64,000 bases of DNA from Maritimibacter sp. HL-12 (GTDB taxonomy: Bacteria; Pseudomonadota; Alphaproteobacteria; Rhodobacterales; Rhodobacteraceae), in contig NZ_FXBQ01000001.1 in the NCBI RefSeq assembly GCF_900177545.1, forward strand, positions 1,196,122 to 1,260,121. Reading direction: 5' to 3'. A model generated the notes under the pieces. It was given only the letters and a program-made list of their open reading frames with translations, was not told the origin of the DNA and searched no databases. Positions 1-8,439 of the stretch are shown here, one piece after another. A program made the translations under genes and the position numbers. Position 1 is the stretch's first letter, and the number at the start of each line of letters is the position of its first letter.

Positions 1-396
1 GTTCTGTCGCTGCAGAACGGCAAGTCCGTGCAGATCGACCCGGACGAGCGCGCCGGGCACCCGGCGTTCGGCGATGTGCCGCCGCCGGTCTGCGTGATGT
101 GCAAGTATCGCACCGAGGTGCTTGGCTTCGAGGCCGAGGTCGGCGCGGTGCAGGAAAGCCATCATCACCACGTCGAAGGCCAGGGCGCTTCTGCGCCGGG
201 CTCGAACGTCGCCGATTGCCCGCTGTGCGATACCTTCTGCACCGGCGAGTGCCGCCTCGACATGCACCACCATCACCACCACCATCATGATCACGGCCAT
301 GATCACCATCACCACCATGGCCACGATCACCATCACCACCCGGCCTATCCCCATGCCAAACACCCGCATGGCCCCGAATCGGCGCGCCGAAAATGA
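1..396 (+). CDS. cbiX: CbiX-like sirohydrochlorin cobaltochelatase, C-terminal part
   Basis: Partial: the reading frame is open from base 1 and ends at a TGA that overlaps the cobH ATG. The visible 131 residues hold a Cys-x2-Cys-Lys-Tyr-Arg motif, a second Cys-rich patch (CPLCDTFC, then C), and a long His/Asp/Gly tail of clustered histidines. Long CbiX proteins, which insert cobalt into sirohydrochlorin, are known to carry a C-terminal His-rich stretch and an MxCxxC iron-sulphur motif; I infer the assignment from that and from its place at the head of a corrin operon. The catalytic domain lies outside the window, so a different metal-binding protein cannot be excluded. Confidence 0.6.
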   Translation, partial: VLSLQNGKSVQIDPDERAGHPAFGDVPPPVCVMCKYRTEVLGFEAEVGAVQESHHHHVEGQGASAPGSNVADCPLCDTFCTGECRLDMHHHHHHHHDHGHDHHHHHGHDHHHHPAYPHAKHPHGPESARRK

Positions 397-1055
397 CCGA
401 GGCACCGCCCAGACCGCCGCTGCGCTACGAGCGCGATCCGGCGGCAATTTACGCCCGGAGCTTTGCCACGGTGCAAGCCGAGGCTCGGCTTGAGCGTTTT
501 TCGCCCGGCATGGCACGGCTCGCCACGCGGCTGATCCATGCCTGCGGCATGGTCGAGGTGGCCGACCGGCTGGCATTCTCGCCCGGCGCTTTCGAGGCCG
601 GGCAAGCCGCGCTGGCCTCGGGTGCGCCGGTGCTGGCGGATTGTGAGATGGTTGCGGCGGGCATCATCCGGCGCTACTTGCCTGCGGGTAACGAGGTCAT
701 CGTCACCCTGAACGCCGGGGAAGTACCCGCGCGCGCGGCACGGATCGGCAACACCCGCTCCGCCGCCGCCGTCGAGCTTTGGGCCGACCGGCTGGAAGGC
801 GCTGTCGTCGCCATCGGCAACGCGCCCACGGCGCTGTTTCGCCTGCTCGAACTGATCGACGAGGGCGCGCCGCGCCCGGCGGTGATCCTCGGCTTTCCGG
901 TCGGCTTCGTGGGGGCCGCCGAATCCAAGGCCGAGCTTGCCCGCGATCCGCGGGGCTGCGATTTCGTCGCGCTGCGCGGGCGGCGCGGCGGCTCTGCGAT
1001 GGCCTCTGCCGCGGTCAACGCGCTTGCCGCCGGGTTGCCGGAAATCGGCGCGTGA
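393..1055 (+). CDS. cobH: Precorrin-8X methylmutase CobH
   Basis: Cytoplasmic isomerase that moves the C-11 methyl group of precorrin-8X to C-12, giving hydrogenobyrinate. The 220-residue length is normal for the family. The catalytic histidine region reads RLIHACGM (His49), and the family's glycine-rich LGFPVGFVGAAESK stretch lies near residues 168-182. The ATG overlaps the upstream stop as ATGA, and its own TGA overlaps the cobL GTG, so translation is probably coupled along the operon. The CobH/CobL/CobN set points to the late-cobalt-insertion (aerobic-type) pathway. Confidence 0.95.
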   Translation: MTEAPPRPPLRYERDPAAIYARSFATVQAEARLERFSPGMARLATRLIHACGMVEVADRLAFSPGAFEAGQAALASGAPVLADCEMVAAGIIRRYLPAGNEVIVTLNAGEVPARAARIGNTRSAAAVELWADRLEGAVVAIGNAPTALFRLLELIDEGAPRPAVILGFPVGFVGAAESKAELARDPRGCDFVALRGRRGGSAMASAAVNALAAGLPEIGA

Positions 1056-2248
1056 CACCCTGGCTCCATATCATCGGCATCGGCGCGGATGGGATGGGCA
1101 GCCTCGCGCCTGCCGCCCGCGCGGCGCTGGCGACCGCCGAGGTTATCGTCGGAGGTGAACGCCACCATACGCTAACGGATGGTGTAGCCGGTGAACGCAT
1201 CGCCTGGCCCTCGCCTTTCGACGCGCTGATCGACCGTTTGCGGGGCCTGAGCGGGCGTCGCGTCGCCGTGCTCGCCACCGGCGATCCGCTCTGGTTTTCG
1301 GTCGGCGCAAAGATCGCCAACGCCTTCACACCCGGTGAGTTCGTCGTGCATCCGCAGCTTTCGGCCTTCCAACTCGCCGCCGCCCGCATGGGCTGGTCGC
1401 TTGCCGATTGCGAGACCCTCACCGCGCACGGTCGCCCGCCCGAACAGGTGATTCCCTACATCACGCCCGGTGCCCGCCTCCTGATCCTGACCACCGGCAG
1501 CGCGACGCCGGGGCAGATCGCCGGGTTTCTTGCCGCGCGCGGCTACGGCCCCTCGCGCCTCACCGTGCTCGCCAACATGGGCGCCGCAGACGAGCTGCGC
1601 ATTGAGGGGGACGCGGAGAATTGGACCGAAAACGTGCCGGATTTCAACACGCTGGCCGTCGAAGTCCGGCCTGGACACGCGCCCGTGCTCCATGCCCGAA
1701 CACCCGGCCTGCCCGACAGCGCCTTCGCCTCCGATGGCACCATGACCAAGCGCGAGGTGCGCGCGGTGAGCCTTGCCCGGTTGATGCCGATGCGCGGCGC
1801 GCTGTTGTGGGATATCGGCTGCGGCGCCGGGTCGGTCGCGATAGAATGGATGCGCGCTGCGCGCGACGCCCGCGCCATTGGCATCGAACCGCGCGCCGAC
1901 CGCAGGGCCTTTGCCGCCGCCAATGCCGCCACCCTTGGCACGCCGGGGCTGACACTGGTTGAGGGCAGCGCGCCGGATGCTCTCGCGGGCCTGCCCGACC
2001 CCGACGCGGTGTTTCTCGGAGGCGGCATCACGGCAGAAACATTCGAAACCGTATGGAATGCTTTGAAGCCACAGGGTCGCCTCGTCGCCAACAGCGTCAC
2101 CTTGGAGAGCGAAGCGGTATTGCTCGACCTCCACGCCCGTCATGGCGGCGAGTTGGCGCGGATCTCGGTGTCGCGGGCCGAGCCTGTCGGCCCGCGGATG
2201 GGGTGGCGTCCGATGATGGCGGTCACACAATGGAGCCTCGTGAAATGA
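1052..2248 (+). CDS. cobL: Precorrin-6Y C5,15-methyltransferase (decarboxylating) CobL
   Basis: Bifunctional enzyme of 398 residues that methylates C-5 and C-15 of precorrin-6Y and decarboxylates the C-12 acetate. The N-terminal half is a CbiE-like tetrapyrrole methylase opening with HIIGIGADGMG. The C-terminal half is CbiT-like, with a SAM-binding DIGCGAGSVAIEW motif near residues 253-265. I chose the GTG at 1052 because it overlaps the cobH stop (GTGA) and the CbiE homology begins directly after it; the frame is open further upstream but only as a shadow of cobH. The stop overlaps the cobI ATG. Confidence 0.95.
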   Translation: MTPWLHIIGIGADGMGSLAPAARAALATAEVIVGGERHHTLTDGVAGERIAWPSPFDALIDRLRGLSGRRVAVLATGDPLWFSVGAKIANAFTPGEFVVHPQLSAFQLAAARMGWSLADCETLTAHGRPPEQVIPYITPGARLLILTTGSATPGQIAGFLAARGYGPSRLTVLANMGAADELRIEGDAENWTENVPDFNTLAVEVRPGHAPVLHARTPGLPDSAFASDGTMTKREVRAVSLARLMPMRGALLWDIGCGAGSVAIEWMRAARDARAIGIEPRADRRAFAAANAATLGTPGLTLVEGSAPDALAGLPDPDAVFLGGGITAETFETVWNALKPQGRLVANSVTLESEAVLLDLHARHGGELARISVSRAEPVGPRMGWRPMMAVTQWSLVK

Positions 2249-2961
2249 GCAAAGGCATGTTCATCGGCGTCGGTCTCGGGCCGGGCGATCCCGATCTGGT
2301 GACGATCCGGGCCGCCCGGTTGATTGCGGAGACCGGGATCATCGCCTATCCGTCGCTGCCCGGAACGGAGAGTTTCGCGCGCCAGATCGCAGCACCCTAT
2401 ATCGCTGACGACACACACGAAATCGTTGTGGAAGTCCCGATGACCCTGGACCGAGGCCCGGCACAGGCGGCCTACGATCTCGGGGCCGCGCGCATTGCCG
2501 AAGCGCTCGACCTCGGCCATGACGTGGTGATGCTTTGTGAAGGCGATCCGTTCTTCTACGGCTCCTTCATGTATCTGCACGCCCGCCTGTCCGGCCGGTA
2601 TGCAACCGATGTCGTGCCCGGCGTCACGTCCGTTTCGGCCGCTTCCGCGCGGGCGCAACTGCCCCTGGTGGCGCGCAACGACGCATTCAGCACGATCCCC
2701 GCGCCGCTTTCGGACGACGCCATTCGTAACCGTATTGCGCAGGCCGACAGTGTCGCCATTCTGAAGGTGGGCCGCCATCTCGGACGGGTGCGCGCCTTGC
2801 TCGCCGCGCTCGGTCTTCTTGATCGGGCGCAGTACATCGAGCGGGCGACGCTTGACAACGAACGCATCCTGCCGCTCTCCGAAGCCCCCGACCCAGCTCC
2901 CTATTTCTCTCTCATCCTTGTGACGAAAGGTGCCGACCCTTGGCTCAAGACCCCGTCGTGA
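2245..2961 (+). CDS. cobI: Precorrin-2 C20-methyltransferase CobI
   Basis: SAM-dependent tetrapyrrole methylase of 238 residues converting precorrin-2 to precorrin-3A. Visible signatures are the N-terminal GVGLGPGDPDLVT loop, the LCEGDPFFYGSFMY substrate/SAM segment near residues 96-109, and VVPGVTSVSAASA. The ATG overlaps the cobL stop as ATGA. Its last 22 bases overlap the start of the next gene, continuing the unbroken coupling of this operon. Length and motifs match CobI rather than the related CobJ or CobM. Confidence 0.94.
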   Translation: MSKGMFIGVGLGPGDPDLVTIRAARLIAETGIIAYPSLPGTESFARQIAAPYIADDTHEIVVEVPMTLDRGPAQAAYDLGAARIAEALDLGHDVVMLCEGDPFFYGSFMYLHARLSGRYATDVVPGVTSVSAASARAQLPLVARNDAFSTIPAPLSDDAIRNRIAQADSVAILKVGRHLGRVRALLAALGLLDRAQYIERATLDNERILPLSEAPDPAPYFSLILVTKGADPWLKTPS

Positions 2962-4739
2962 TCGCCCTCAACCGTGCCGGCGAAGCCGCCGCGCATCGGA
3001 TCGCCGCCCATCTCGGCGCGCCGGTTCACGGCCGCGCCGGACGTGTCGACCGCGCCGACGCGTTCTTTCCCAATGCGCTCAGCCATGTGCGCGACCTCTT
3101 CGCGGCGGGTGTGCCGGTGGTCGGCGTCTGCGCCTCGGGCATCCTCATTCGCGCCGTGGCCCCACTGCTCGCCGACAAGACGACCGAACCACCGGTTTTG
3201 TCGGTATCCGACGATGGCAACGTGGTCATCCCCTTGCTCGGCGGCCACCGGGGCGCGAACCGGCTGGCGCGCGACATCGCCGAGGCCCTCGGGGCAACCG
3301 CCGCCGTCACCACGGCAGGCGACGTGGCGATCGGCGTGGCGCTGGACGAGCCGCCCGTGGGCTACCGGCTGCAAAATCCCGTCGACGCCAAGGCGGTGAT
3401 GGCAAGGCTGCTCTCGGGCGCTGCCCCGCGCATTCTTGGTGAGAACATCTTCGGACTGGAGGGCGACGAGGAAGGCCCGGCGGAACTGGTCGTCACCACC
3501 GCGCCACTCCCCGGAGACGCCGCGCGCCTCGTATACCATCCGCAGGCGTATGTTCTCGGTGCAGGCTGCGCGCGCAATGCCGATCCCGCCGAGCTCGACG
3601 CGCTGGTATCAGACACCCTCGCCACCCACGAGATCGCCCCCGGCGCGATTGCCGCCGTTGCAACGATCGACCTCAAGGCCGATGAACCGGCGGTGAATGC
3701 CCTCGCGCGCAAACTCGGCGTGCCGCTGCACCTGTTCACGGCGGCGGAACTGGAAGCCCAGACGCCCAATCTCGCCAACCCCTCGGAGATCGTCTTCGCC
3801 GAAGTCGGCTGCCATGGTGTATCGGAGGCCGCCGCCCTCGCCGCCGCCCCGGGCAGCGCGCTCGCGGTTGAAAAACACAAGTCGGCCAATGCCACCTGTG
3901 CGCTCTCGCTCAGCCCGGCACCCATCACGGCACCCGGGGGCCGCGCGCGCGGGCGGCTTGCCATCGTCGGCATCGGCCCCGGCCAGTCTTCCTGGCGCAC
4001 GCCCGAAGCCTCCCGGCTGATCGCGGAGGCTGACGAGCTTGTCGGCTACGGACTTTATATCGACCTGCTCGGGCCGCTCGTCGCCGGCAAGCCTCGCCGC
4101 GATTTCCCGCTTGGGGCGGAAGAGGATCGCTGCCGCTACGCGCTGGAGGAGGCCGCCAAGGGGCGCAACATAGCGCTGATCTCGTCAGGTGATGCGGGGA
4201 TCTACGCCATGGGCGCGCTGGTGTTCGAGTTGATGGACCGGGGACCGGAGGCGATGGGTGTATCGGACGCGGCCAGACGTGTCGAGGTGATCTCGACCCC
4301 CGGCGTCTCGGCGCTGCAAGCCGCCGCCGCGCGTGCCGGCGCGCCGCTCGGCCACGACTTCTGCGCGATCTCGCTGTCGGACCTGCTCACACCCACCGAT
4401 ACCATACGCCTGCGTATTCAAGCGGCCGCCGAAGGCGATTTCGTCATCGCCTTCTATAATCCGGTCTCCAAACGGCGGCGCACGCTTCTTGCCGAGGCCC
4501 GCGAGATCCTGCTGGCCCACCGCCCCGACGACACGCCGGTTCTGCTCGCCACGAACCTTGGACGGCCAGAGGAAACGCTGCGCTACCGCAGGCTCGCCGA
4601 TCTCGACGTTGATGAGGTCGACATGCTGACGGTGGTGCTCGTCGGTTCGTCCAACTCGCGGCTGGCCGAGCTTGGCGAGGGCCCGCGCATGTATACCCCC
4701 CGGGGCTACGCCCGGAAAATCGACGGAGATCTGGCATGA
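2940..4739 (+). CDS. cobJ: CbiG-CobJ fusion: cobalamin protein CbiG domain plus precorrin-3B C17-methyltransferase
   Basis: A 599-residue fusion. Residues 1 to about 330 look like CbiG: an N-terminal half with GVCASGILIRAVAPLL and GGHRGANRLA, and a C-terminal CobE/CbiG half beginning VLGAGCARNADP. Residues from about 337 are a CobJ/CbiH methylase (LAIVGIGPGQSSWRTPEA, SSGDAGIYAMG, STPGVSALQAAAARAGAPLGHDF). CobJ methylates C-17 and contracts the ring; CbiG in the anaerobic route opens the lactone and releases the two-carbon fragment. The start is TTG, supported by GAAAGG about 10 bases upstream; it overlaps cobI by 22 bases. The stop overlaps the cobM ATG. Confidence 0.9.
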   Translation: MAQDPVVIALNRAGEAAAHRIAAHLGAPVHGRAGRVDRADAFFPNALSHVRDLFAAGVPVVGVCASGILIRAVAPLLADKTTEPPVLSVSDDGNVVIPLLGGHRGANRLARDIAEALGATAAVTTAGDVAIGVALDEPPVGYRLQNPVDAKAVMARLLSGAAPRILGENIFGLEGDEEGPAELVVTTAPLPGDAARLVYHPQAYVLGAGCARNADPAELDALVSDTLATHEIAPGAIAAVATIDLKADEPAVNALARKLGVPLHLFTAAELEAQTPNLANPSEIVFAEVGCHGVSEAAALAAAPGSALAVEKHKSANATCALSLSPAPITAPGGRARGRLAIVGIGPGQSSWRTPEASRLIAEADELVGYGLYIDLLGPLVAGKPRRDFPLGAEEDRCRYALEEAAKGRNIALISSGDAGIYAMGALVFELMDRGPEAMGVSDAARRVEVISTPGVSALQAAAARAGAPLGHDFCAISLSDLLTPTDTIRLRIQAAAEGDFVIAFYNPVSKRRRTLLAEAREILLAHRPDDTPVLLATNLGRPEETLRYRRLADLDVDEVDMLTVVLVGSSNSRLAELGEGPRMYTPRGYARKIDGDLA

Positions 4740-5527
4740 AGGTTTTTTTCATCGGCGCGGGGCCGGGCGACCCGGAACTGCTCACCTTGAAGGCGCAGCG
4801 GATCATCGGGCAATGCCCGGTCTGTCTCTACGCCGGAAGCCTCGTGCCGCCAGAGGTTGTCGCCGGTGCGCCCGAGGGCGCGCTGGTGCGCGATACCGCC
4901 GCGATGACACTCGACGAAACCCACGGCGAAATCCTTGCCGCCCAGGCGCGCGGACAAGACGTGGCCCGCGTTCATTCCGGCGACCCGAGCCTCTACGGCG
5001 CGATTGCCGAACAGATCCGCCGGTTGCGCGCCGACGGGATCGCCTACGAGATCGTGCCCGGCGTGCCCGCCTACGCCGCCGCCGCTGCCGCTCTGGGGCA
5101 GGAACTGACGATCCCGGAGATCGCGCAAAGCATCGTGCTCACCCGGATGAGTATGCAATCCACCTCCATGCCCGAGGGCGAAACCCTCGAGAATTTTGCC
5201 CGCACCGGGGCAACGCTGGCAATCCACCTCGCCGTGCGCAACATGCGCGAGATCGAGCGCGTGCTCACGCCGCATTACGGTGCCGATTGCCCGGTGGTGG
5301 TGGCTTACCGCGTCGGCTGGCCCGACCAGATGCTCATTCGCGGCCGGCTCGACGATATCCGTCTGAAAGTCCGCGCCGAGAAGATCACCCGCACCGCGCT
5401 TATCCTTGTTGGACCCGCTCTTGGCGAAACCCGCGATTTCCGCGATTCGGCGCTCTACGATCCCGCCAAGCCGCACGTGCTGCGCCCGGTGGTGGGCGTG
5501 GACCTGGTGGAAGATCACAACACCTGA
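4736..5527 (+). CDS. cobM: Precorrin-4 C11-methyltransferase CobM
   Basis: SAM-dependent tetrapyrrole methylase of 263 residues that methylates C-11 of precorrin-4. Signatures are FIGAGPGDPELLTLK at residues 5-19, HSGDPSLYGAIAEQ near residue 82, VPGVPAYAAAAAALG, and the CobM/CbiF-typical LTRMSMQSTSMPEGE segment. The ATG overlaps the CbiG-CobJ stop as ATGA. It is the last gene of this cobalamin block: an 82-base gap with an imperfect inverted repeat separates it from the next gene. No cobK (precorrin-6A reductase) follows, although it often sits near these genes. Confidence 0.95.
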   Translation: MKVFFIGAGPGDPELLTLKAQRIIGQCPVCLYAGSLVPPEVVAGAPEGALVRDTAAMTLDETHGEILAAQARGQDVARVHSGDPSLYGAIAEQIRRLRADGIAYEIVPGVPAYAAAAAALGQELTIPEIAQSIVLTRMSMQSTSMPEGETLENFARTGATLAIHLAVRNMREIERVLTPHYGADCPVVVAYRVGWPDQMLIRGRLDDIRLKVRAEKITRTALILVGPALGETRDFRDSALYDPAKPHVLRPVVGVDLVEDHNT

Positions 5528-5530
5528 CAA

Positions 5531-5573
5531 GGTTCCGACCGGTCACCAAACGATAACTTGACCGAATCGAACC
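5531..5573. repeat. Imperfect inverted repeat downstream of cobM
   Basis: Two 15-base arms (5531-5545 and 5559-5573) pair as a 5-bp outer and 6-bp inner stem with a small internal loop. No T-run follows, so this is a weak terminator candidate or an operator for the gene at 5610. Confidence 0.35.
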
Positions 5574-5609
5574 ACCCTGCATGCTTGGTGCAGGTGCGGA
5601 GGAACCGGA

Positions 5610-5957
5610 ATGACGACCTATTTGCCGAAAGAGGTCCAGGAAGGCCTGGAACAGGCGCGCAAACGCGACCTGCGCAGGAAATCCCGCTTGCGGGTATCGG
5701 CGGGCGACGATGTTTTCCCGGTCCTCGAATTCCGCGAAGGCGGCTTCGCCCTCGATCTCGACAATGCCCCCAAGCTGCGTGGGCTGGTCGATCTCTACGA
5801 CGGCAGCCGCCACCTCTACCAATGCCTGATCGTCGCCTCGGAAGAAGATGGCGCGCTGATGCGCTACGAGTTCAAACGCTCGACGGCGGCAGTGGACAAG
5901 GCCCCGCTCGATTTCGCCCGCGACGAGAACGCCCCGATCGCCCTGCTGAGCAAGTAG
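5610..5957 (+). CDS. Small conserved-looking protein, possibly PilZ-like
   Basis: 115 residues, cytoplasmic, without signal peptide or membrane segment. A basic stretch near residues 17-28 (ARKRDLRRKSRLRV) is followed by a short beta-rich domain with FREGGFALD, a layout reminiscent of PilZ domains (basic RxxxR, then a loop before the barrel). The match is weak and key PilZ residues are not all visible, so c-di-GMP binding is only a guess. A clear GGAGGAACCGG ribosome site precedes the ATG. It follows cobM in the same direction but is separated by an inverted repeat. Confidence 0.7.
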   Translation: MTTYLPKEVQEGLEQARKRDLRRKSRLRVSAGDDVFPVLEFREGGFALDLDNAPKLRGLVDLYDGSRHLYQCLIVASEEDGALMRYEFKRSTAAVDKAPLDFARDENAPIALLSK

Positions 5958-6002
5958 TCGGCCGGTTCTGGCGGCAAGCCATCGGCCCGCGCCGCCTGCC
6001 CT

Positions 6003-7175
6003 TCATTGCAGATCGGCAAACGCGTCCACGAGACGCTCGACCGCAGCCTCGACGCGCGCGCGCTGGGTCCCGAGATTGAACCGCAGCCCACCTTCCCCGC
6101 CACTTCCGAAAGCCGGACCGGGGCTTGGGACAAGCCGGGCGATCTCGGTCACCCGACGCCACAACTCGTCATCCGTCATTCCGAGCCGCGAAAAATCCAC
6201 CCAGGCCAGATAAGTTCCTTCGAGCTTGTGGATCGACACGCCCGGAATCTCCAGCAAGCCTTTGCGGAAAACCTCGTAGTTGCCGGCAAGATAGCCCGTG
6301 AGTTCATCGACCCAGACCGCCCCGGCGGGAGAGAAAGCTGCACGGGAGAGGACGACTCCGAAAAGGTTGGGCGCGAGATCGGCCCGCCTGACCGTGTTGG
6401 CGAATTGGCTGCGCAGCGCTTCGTCTTCGATGATGACGGCGCCGAGCCTCGCACCCGCAATCGAAAATGTCTTCGACGCCGAAATCATCGTCACCAGCCG
6501 TGGCGTCGCCTCGGGGGCGGCCAGGGCGGTGGGCACATGCCGGTAGCCGGGCATGATGATATCGTTGTGGATTTCATCTGAGACCAGAACCAGATCGTGG
6601 CGCGAAGCGAAATCCGCGATCGCCTGCAGTTCCTCGGCGGACCAGACCCGCCCGCCGGGGTTGTGCGGTGAACACAGGATCAGGATCTTCTCGCGCCCGG
6701 TCATCCGCCCCTCGTAGCTTTCAAAATCGAGCGTGAATCGATCATTCCGCACGACGAGCGGCAACTCGGTGACAACGCGGTCGTTCCTGAGGATCTTGCG
6801 CGCGAACTCGTGGTAGACCGGCGTGAAGATCGCAACGGAGTCGCCGGGCTCCGACCAGGTCTGGATCGCGAAGGCAACCGCATTGCCGATGCTCGCGGTA
6901 TTGATGATCCAGTCCGGCACGATGCTCCAGCCGTGCCGAGATTGCGACCACCAGCACACGGCATCGAGGTAGGACCCGATATTGGCGAAATATCCGAAAT
7001 CGCCGGCATCTGCAGCGGCATGAACCGCGTCGCTCAGGAATGCAGGCGCCTTGAAATCCATGTCGGCGATCCACATCGGGATGACATCATCCCCTTTGAT
7101 CCCGAATTCACCCTCCAGCAACGTCCATTTGCTGGAGCCGGTCGCAACACGGTCATGGAGTTCGTCGAAGTTCAT
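6003..7175 (-). CDS. PatB/MalY-family PLP-dependent cystathionine beta-lyase or aminotransferase
   Basis: 390 residues, class I/II PLP fold. The family opening is seen in VIPMWIADMDFKAP, the PLP aspartate region in CSPHNPGGRVW and LVSDEIHNDII, the Schiff-base lysine in SASKTFSIAG (Lys235), and the carboxylate-binding arginine in RFNLGTQR. PatB/MalY proteins cleave C-S bonds of cystathionine or cysteine conjugates. The start at 7175 is set by GGAGGCTCC just upstream; the frame stays open further upstream without a better start. It is a single gene, convergent with the PilZ-like protein and divergent from def. The exact substrate cannot be told from the sequence. Confidence 0.9.
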   Translation of the reverse strand: MNFDELHDRVATGSSKWTLLEGEFGIKGDDVIPMWIADMDFKAPAFLSDAVHAAADAGDFGYFANIGSYLDAVCWWSQSRHGWSIVPDWIINTASIGNAVAFAIQTWSEPGDSVAIFTPVYHEFARKILRNDRVVTELPLVVRNDRFTLDFESYEGRMTGREKILILCSPHNPGGRVWSAEELQAIADFASRHDLVLVSDEIHNDIIMPGYRHVPTALAAPEATPRLVTMISASKTFSIAGARLGAVIIEDEALRSQFANTVRRADLAPNLFGVVLSRAAFSPAGAVWVDELTGYLAGNYEVFRKGLLEIPGVSIHKLEGTYLAWVDFSRLGMTDDELWRRVTEIARLVPSPGPAFGSGGEGGLRFNLGTQRARVEAAVERLVDAFADLQ

Positions 7176-7399
7176 GGAGCCTCCTGCATCAGGTCGGGCG
7201 AGGGTAACGCGGTCAAGGTCGGGCGCAACATATATTTCCTCGCGCCAGCTACCGTGGTCTTGGTGCCGCGCTACGGTGTTGCACTGGCCTACTGGATATT
7301 CGTTGGATCGGAGGCTCGTCGCGTGATTGGGTATTCTCAAGGGTTGAGGAAAACCGCTCCCCCATTGCGCCCCGCCTGCCCTTCGCCTAAATCCCGCGC

Positions 7400-7921
7400 A
7401 TGACCATACGCTCGATCCTGATCCACCCCGACCCGCGCCTGAAAAAGGTGGCCGACGCCGTGCCGGACCTGTCCGATCCGCTGCGCCAGCTTGCCGACGA
7501 CATGCTGGAAACGATGTATGACGCGCCGGGCGTCGGCCTTGCCGCACCGCAGGTGGGCGTGCTGCAGCGGGTGATCGTGGCCGACCCGGTCAAGGATCCG
7601 AACGAGACGCCGCAGCCCATCGTCATGTTCAACCCCGAGGTCTTGCTGTCGTCGGACGAAACCTCCGTCTACGAGGAAGGCTGCCTCTCGATCCCGGATC
7701 AATACGCCGAGGTCACACGCCCGGCCGAGGTGCGCCTGCGCTGGCTCGATCTGCACGGCAACGAGCAGGAGCGCGATTTCGCCGGCTTCTGGGCCACCGT
7801 GCTCCAGCACGAGATCGACCACCTGAACGGCAAGCTCTTCATCGACTATCTCAGCCCGATGCGGCGCCAGATGATGACCCGCAAGAGCCAGAAGATCAAA
7901 CGCGAGCGGACGCGCGACTGA
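7400..7921 (+). CDS. def: Peptide deformylase
   Basis: Metalloenzyme that removes the formyl group from the N-terminal methionine of nascent proteins. All three motifs are intact in 173 residues: GVGLAAPQVG (44-53), EGCLS with the metal-binding Cys95, and QHEIDHLNG with His137, catalytic Glu138 and His141. The stop overlaps the ATG of a second, degenerate deformylase at 7921, and fmt, which puts the formyl group on initiator tRNA, lies 1.4 kb further on. That neighbourhood is typical for the formylation/deformylation cycle. Confidence 0.97.
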   Translation: MTIRSILIHPDPRLKKVADAVPDLSDPLRQLADDMLETMYDAPGVGLAAPQVGVLQRVIVADPVKDPNETPQPIVMFNPEVLLSSDETSVYEEGCLSIPDQYAEVTRPAEVRLRWLDLHGNEQERDFAGFWATVLQHEIDHLNGKLFIDYLSPMRRQMMTRKSQKIKRERTRD

Positions 7922-8439
7922 TGCCACCGGGCCAGACCGCGCCATCCGCGCACCGCCGCTTCGTGATCTGGCCCGACAAGCGGCTGCGCACTCCCGCCGC
8001 CCCGGTCACCGAAATCACCGACGAAACCGCCGCGATCTGGACCGAGATGATCGCCGCGATGGAGGCCATGCCCGGCGTCGGCCTCGCCGCGGTTCAGCTT
8101 GGCATCATGCAGGCGCTCGCCGTGGTCGACGCCTCCGAGGCCCGCGGCGAAGCGGTGCGGATGGCGAACCCGCAAGTGCTTCACGCATCGGTTCAACTGC
8201 GCGAGCATGACGAGGCCAGCCCCAACCTGCCGGGCGTCTGGGCCACGATCTCGCGCCCCCGCGCGGTGACGGTCCGGTTCCTGAACGCGGGCGGCGAATG
8301 GGAAGAGCGCGATTTCGTCGGCCTCTGGGCCACCAGCGTGCAGCACCAGATCGACCACCTGAACGGCAAGATGTATTTCGACCACCTGTCGCGGCTCAAG
8401 CGTGACCGTCTGCTCAAGCGCGCCGCGAAACTGCGCTAG
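7921..8439 (+). CDS. Peptide deformylase-like protein lacking catalytic residues
   Basis: 172-residue paralogue starting at the last base of the def stop codon. Motif 1 is recognisable (GVGLAAVQLG, 52-61). Motif 2 reads EASPNLPG where EGCLSIP is expected, so the metal-binding cysteine is replaced by Ser100. Motif 3 reads QHQIDHLNG, so the catalytic glutamate is Gln143, while both histidines remain. It should not work as an ordinary deformylase. The frame is intact and the rest of the fold is preserved, which argues for a retained non-catalytic role (peptide binding, regulation or partner to Def) rather than decay. That role is inference. Confidence 0.9.
   Translation: MPPGQTAPSAHRRFVIWPDKRLRTPAAPVTEITDETAAIWTEMIAAMEAMPGVGLAAVQLGIMQALAVVDASEARGEAVRMANPQVLHASVQLREHDEASPNLPGVWATISRPRAVTVRFLNAGGEWEERDFVGLWATSVQHQIDHLNGKMYFDHLSRLKRDRLLKRAAKLR

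Noticed and set aside
255-354. Histidine codon run as a simple-sequence repeat expansion
   Set aside because: It is in frame, mixes both His codons with Asp and Gly, and fits known His-rich CbiX tails.
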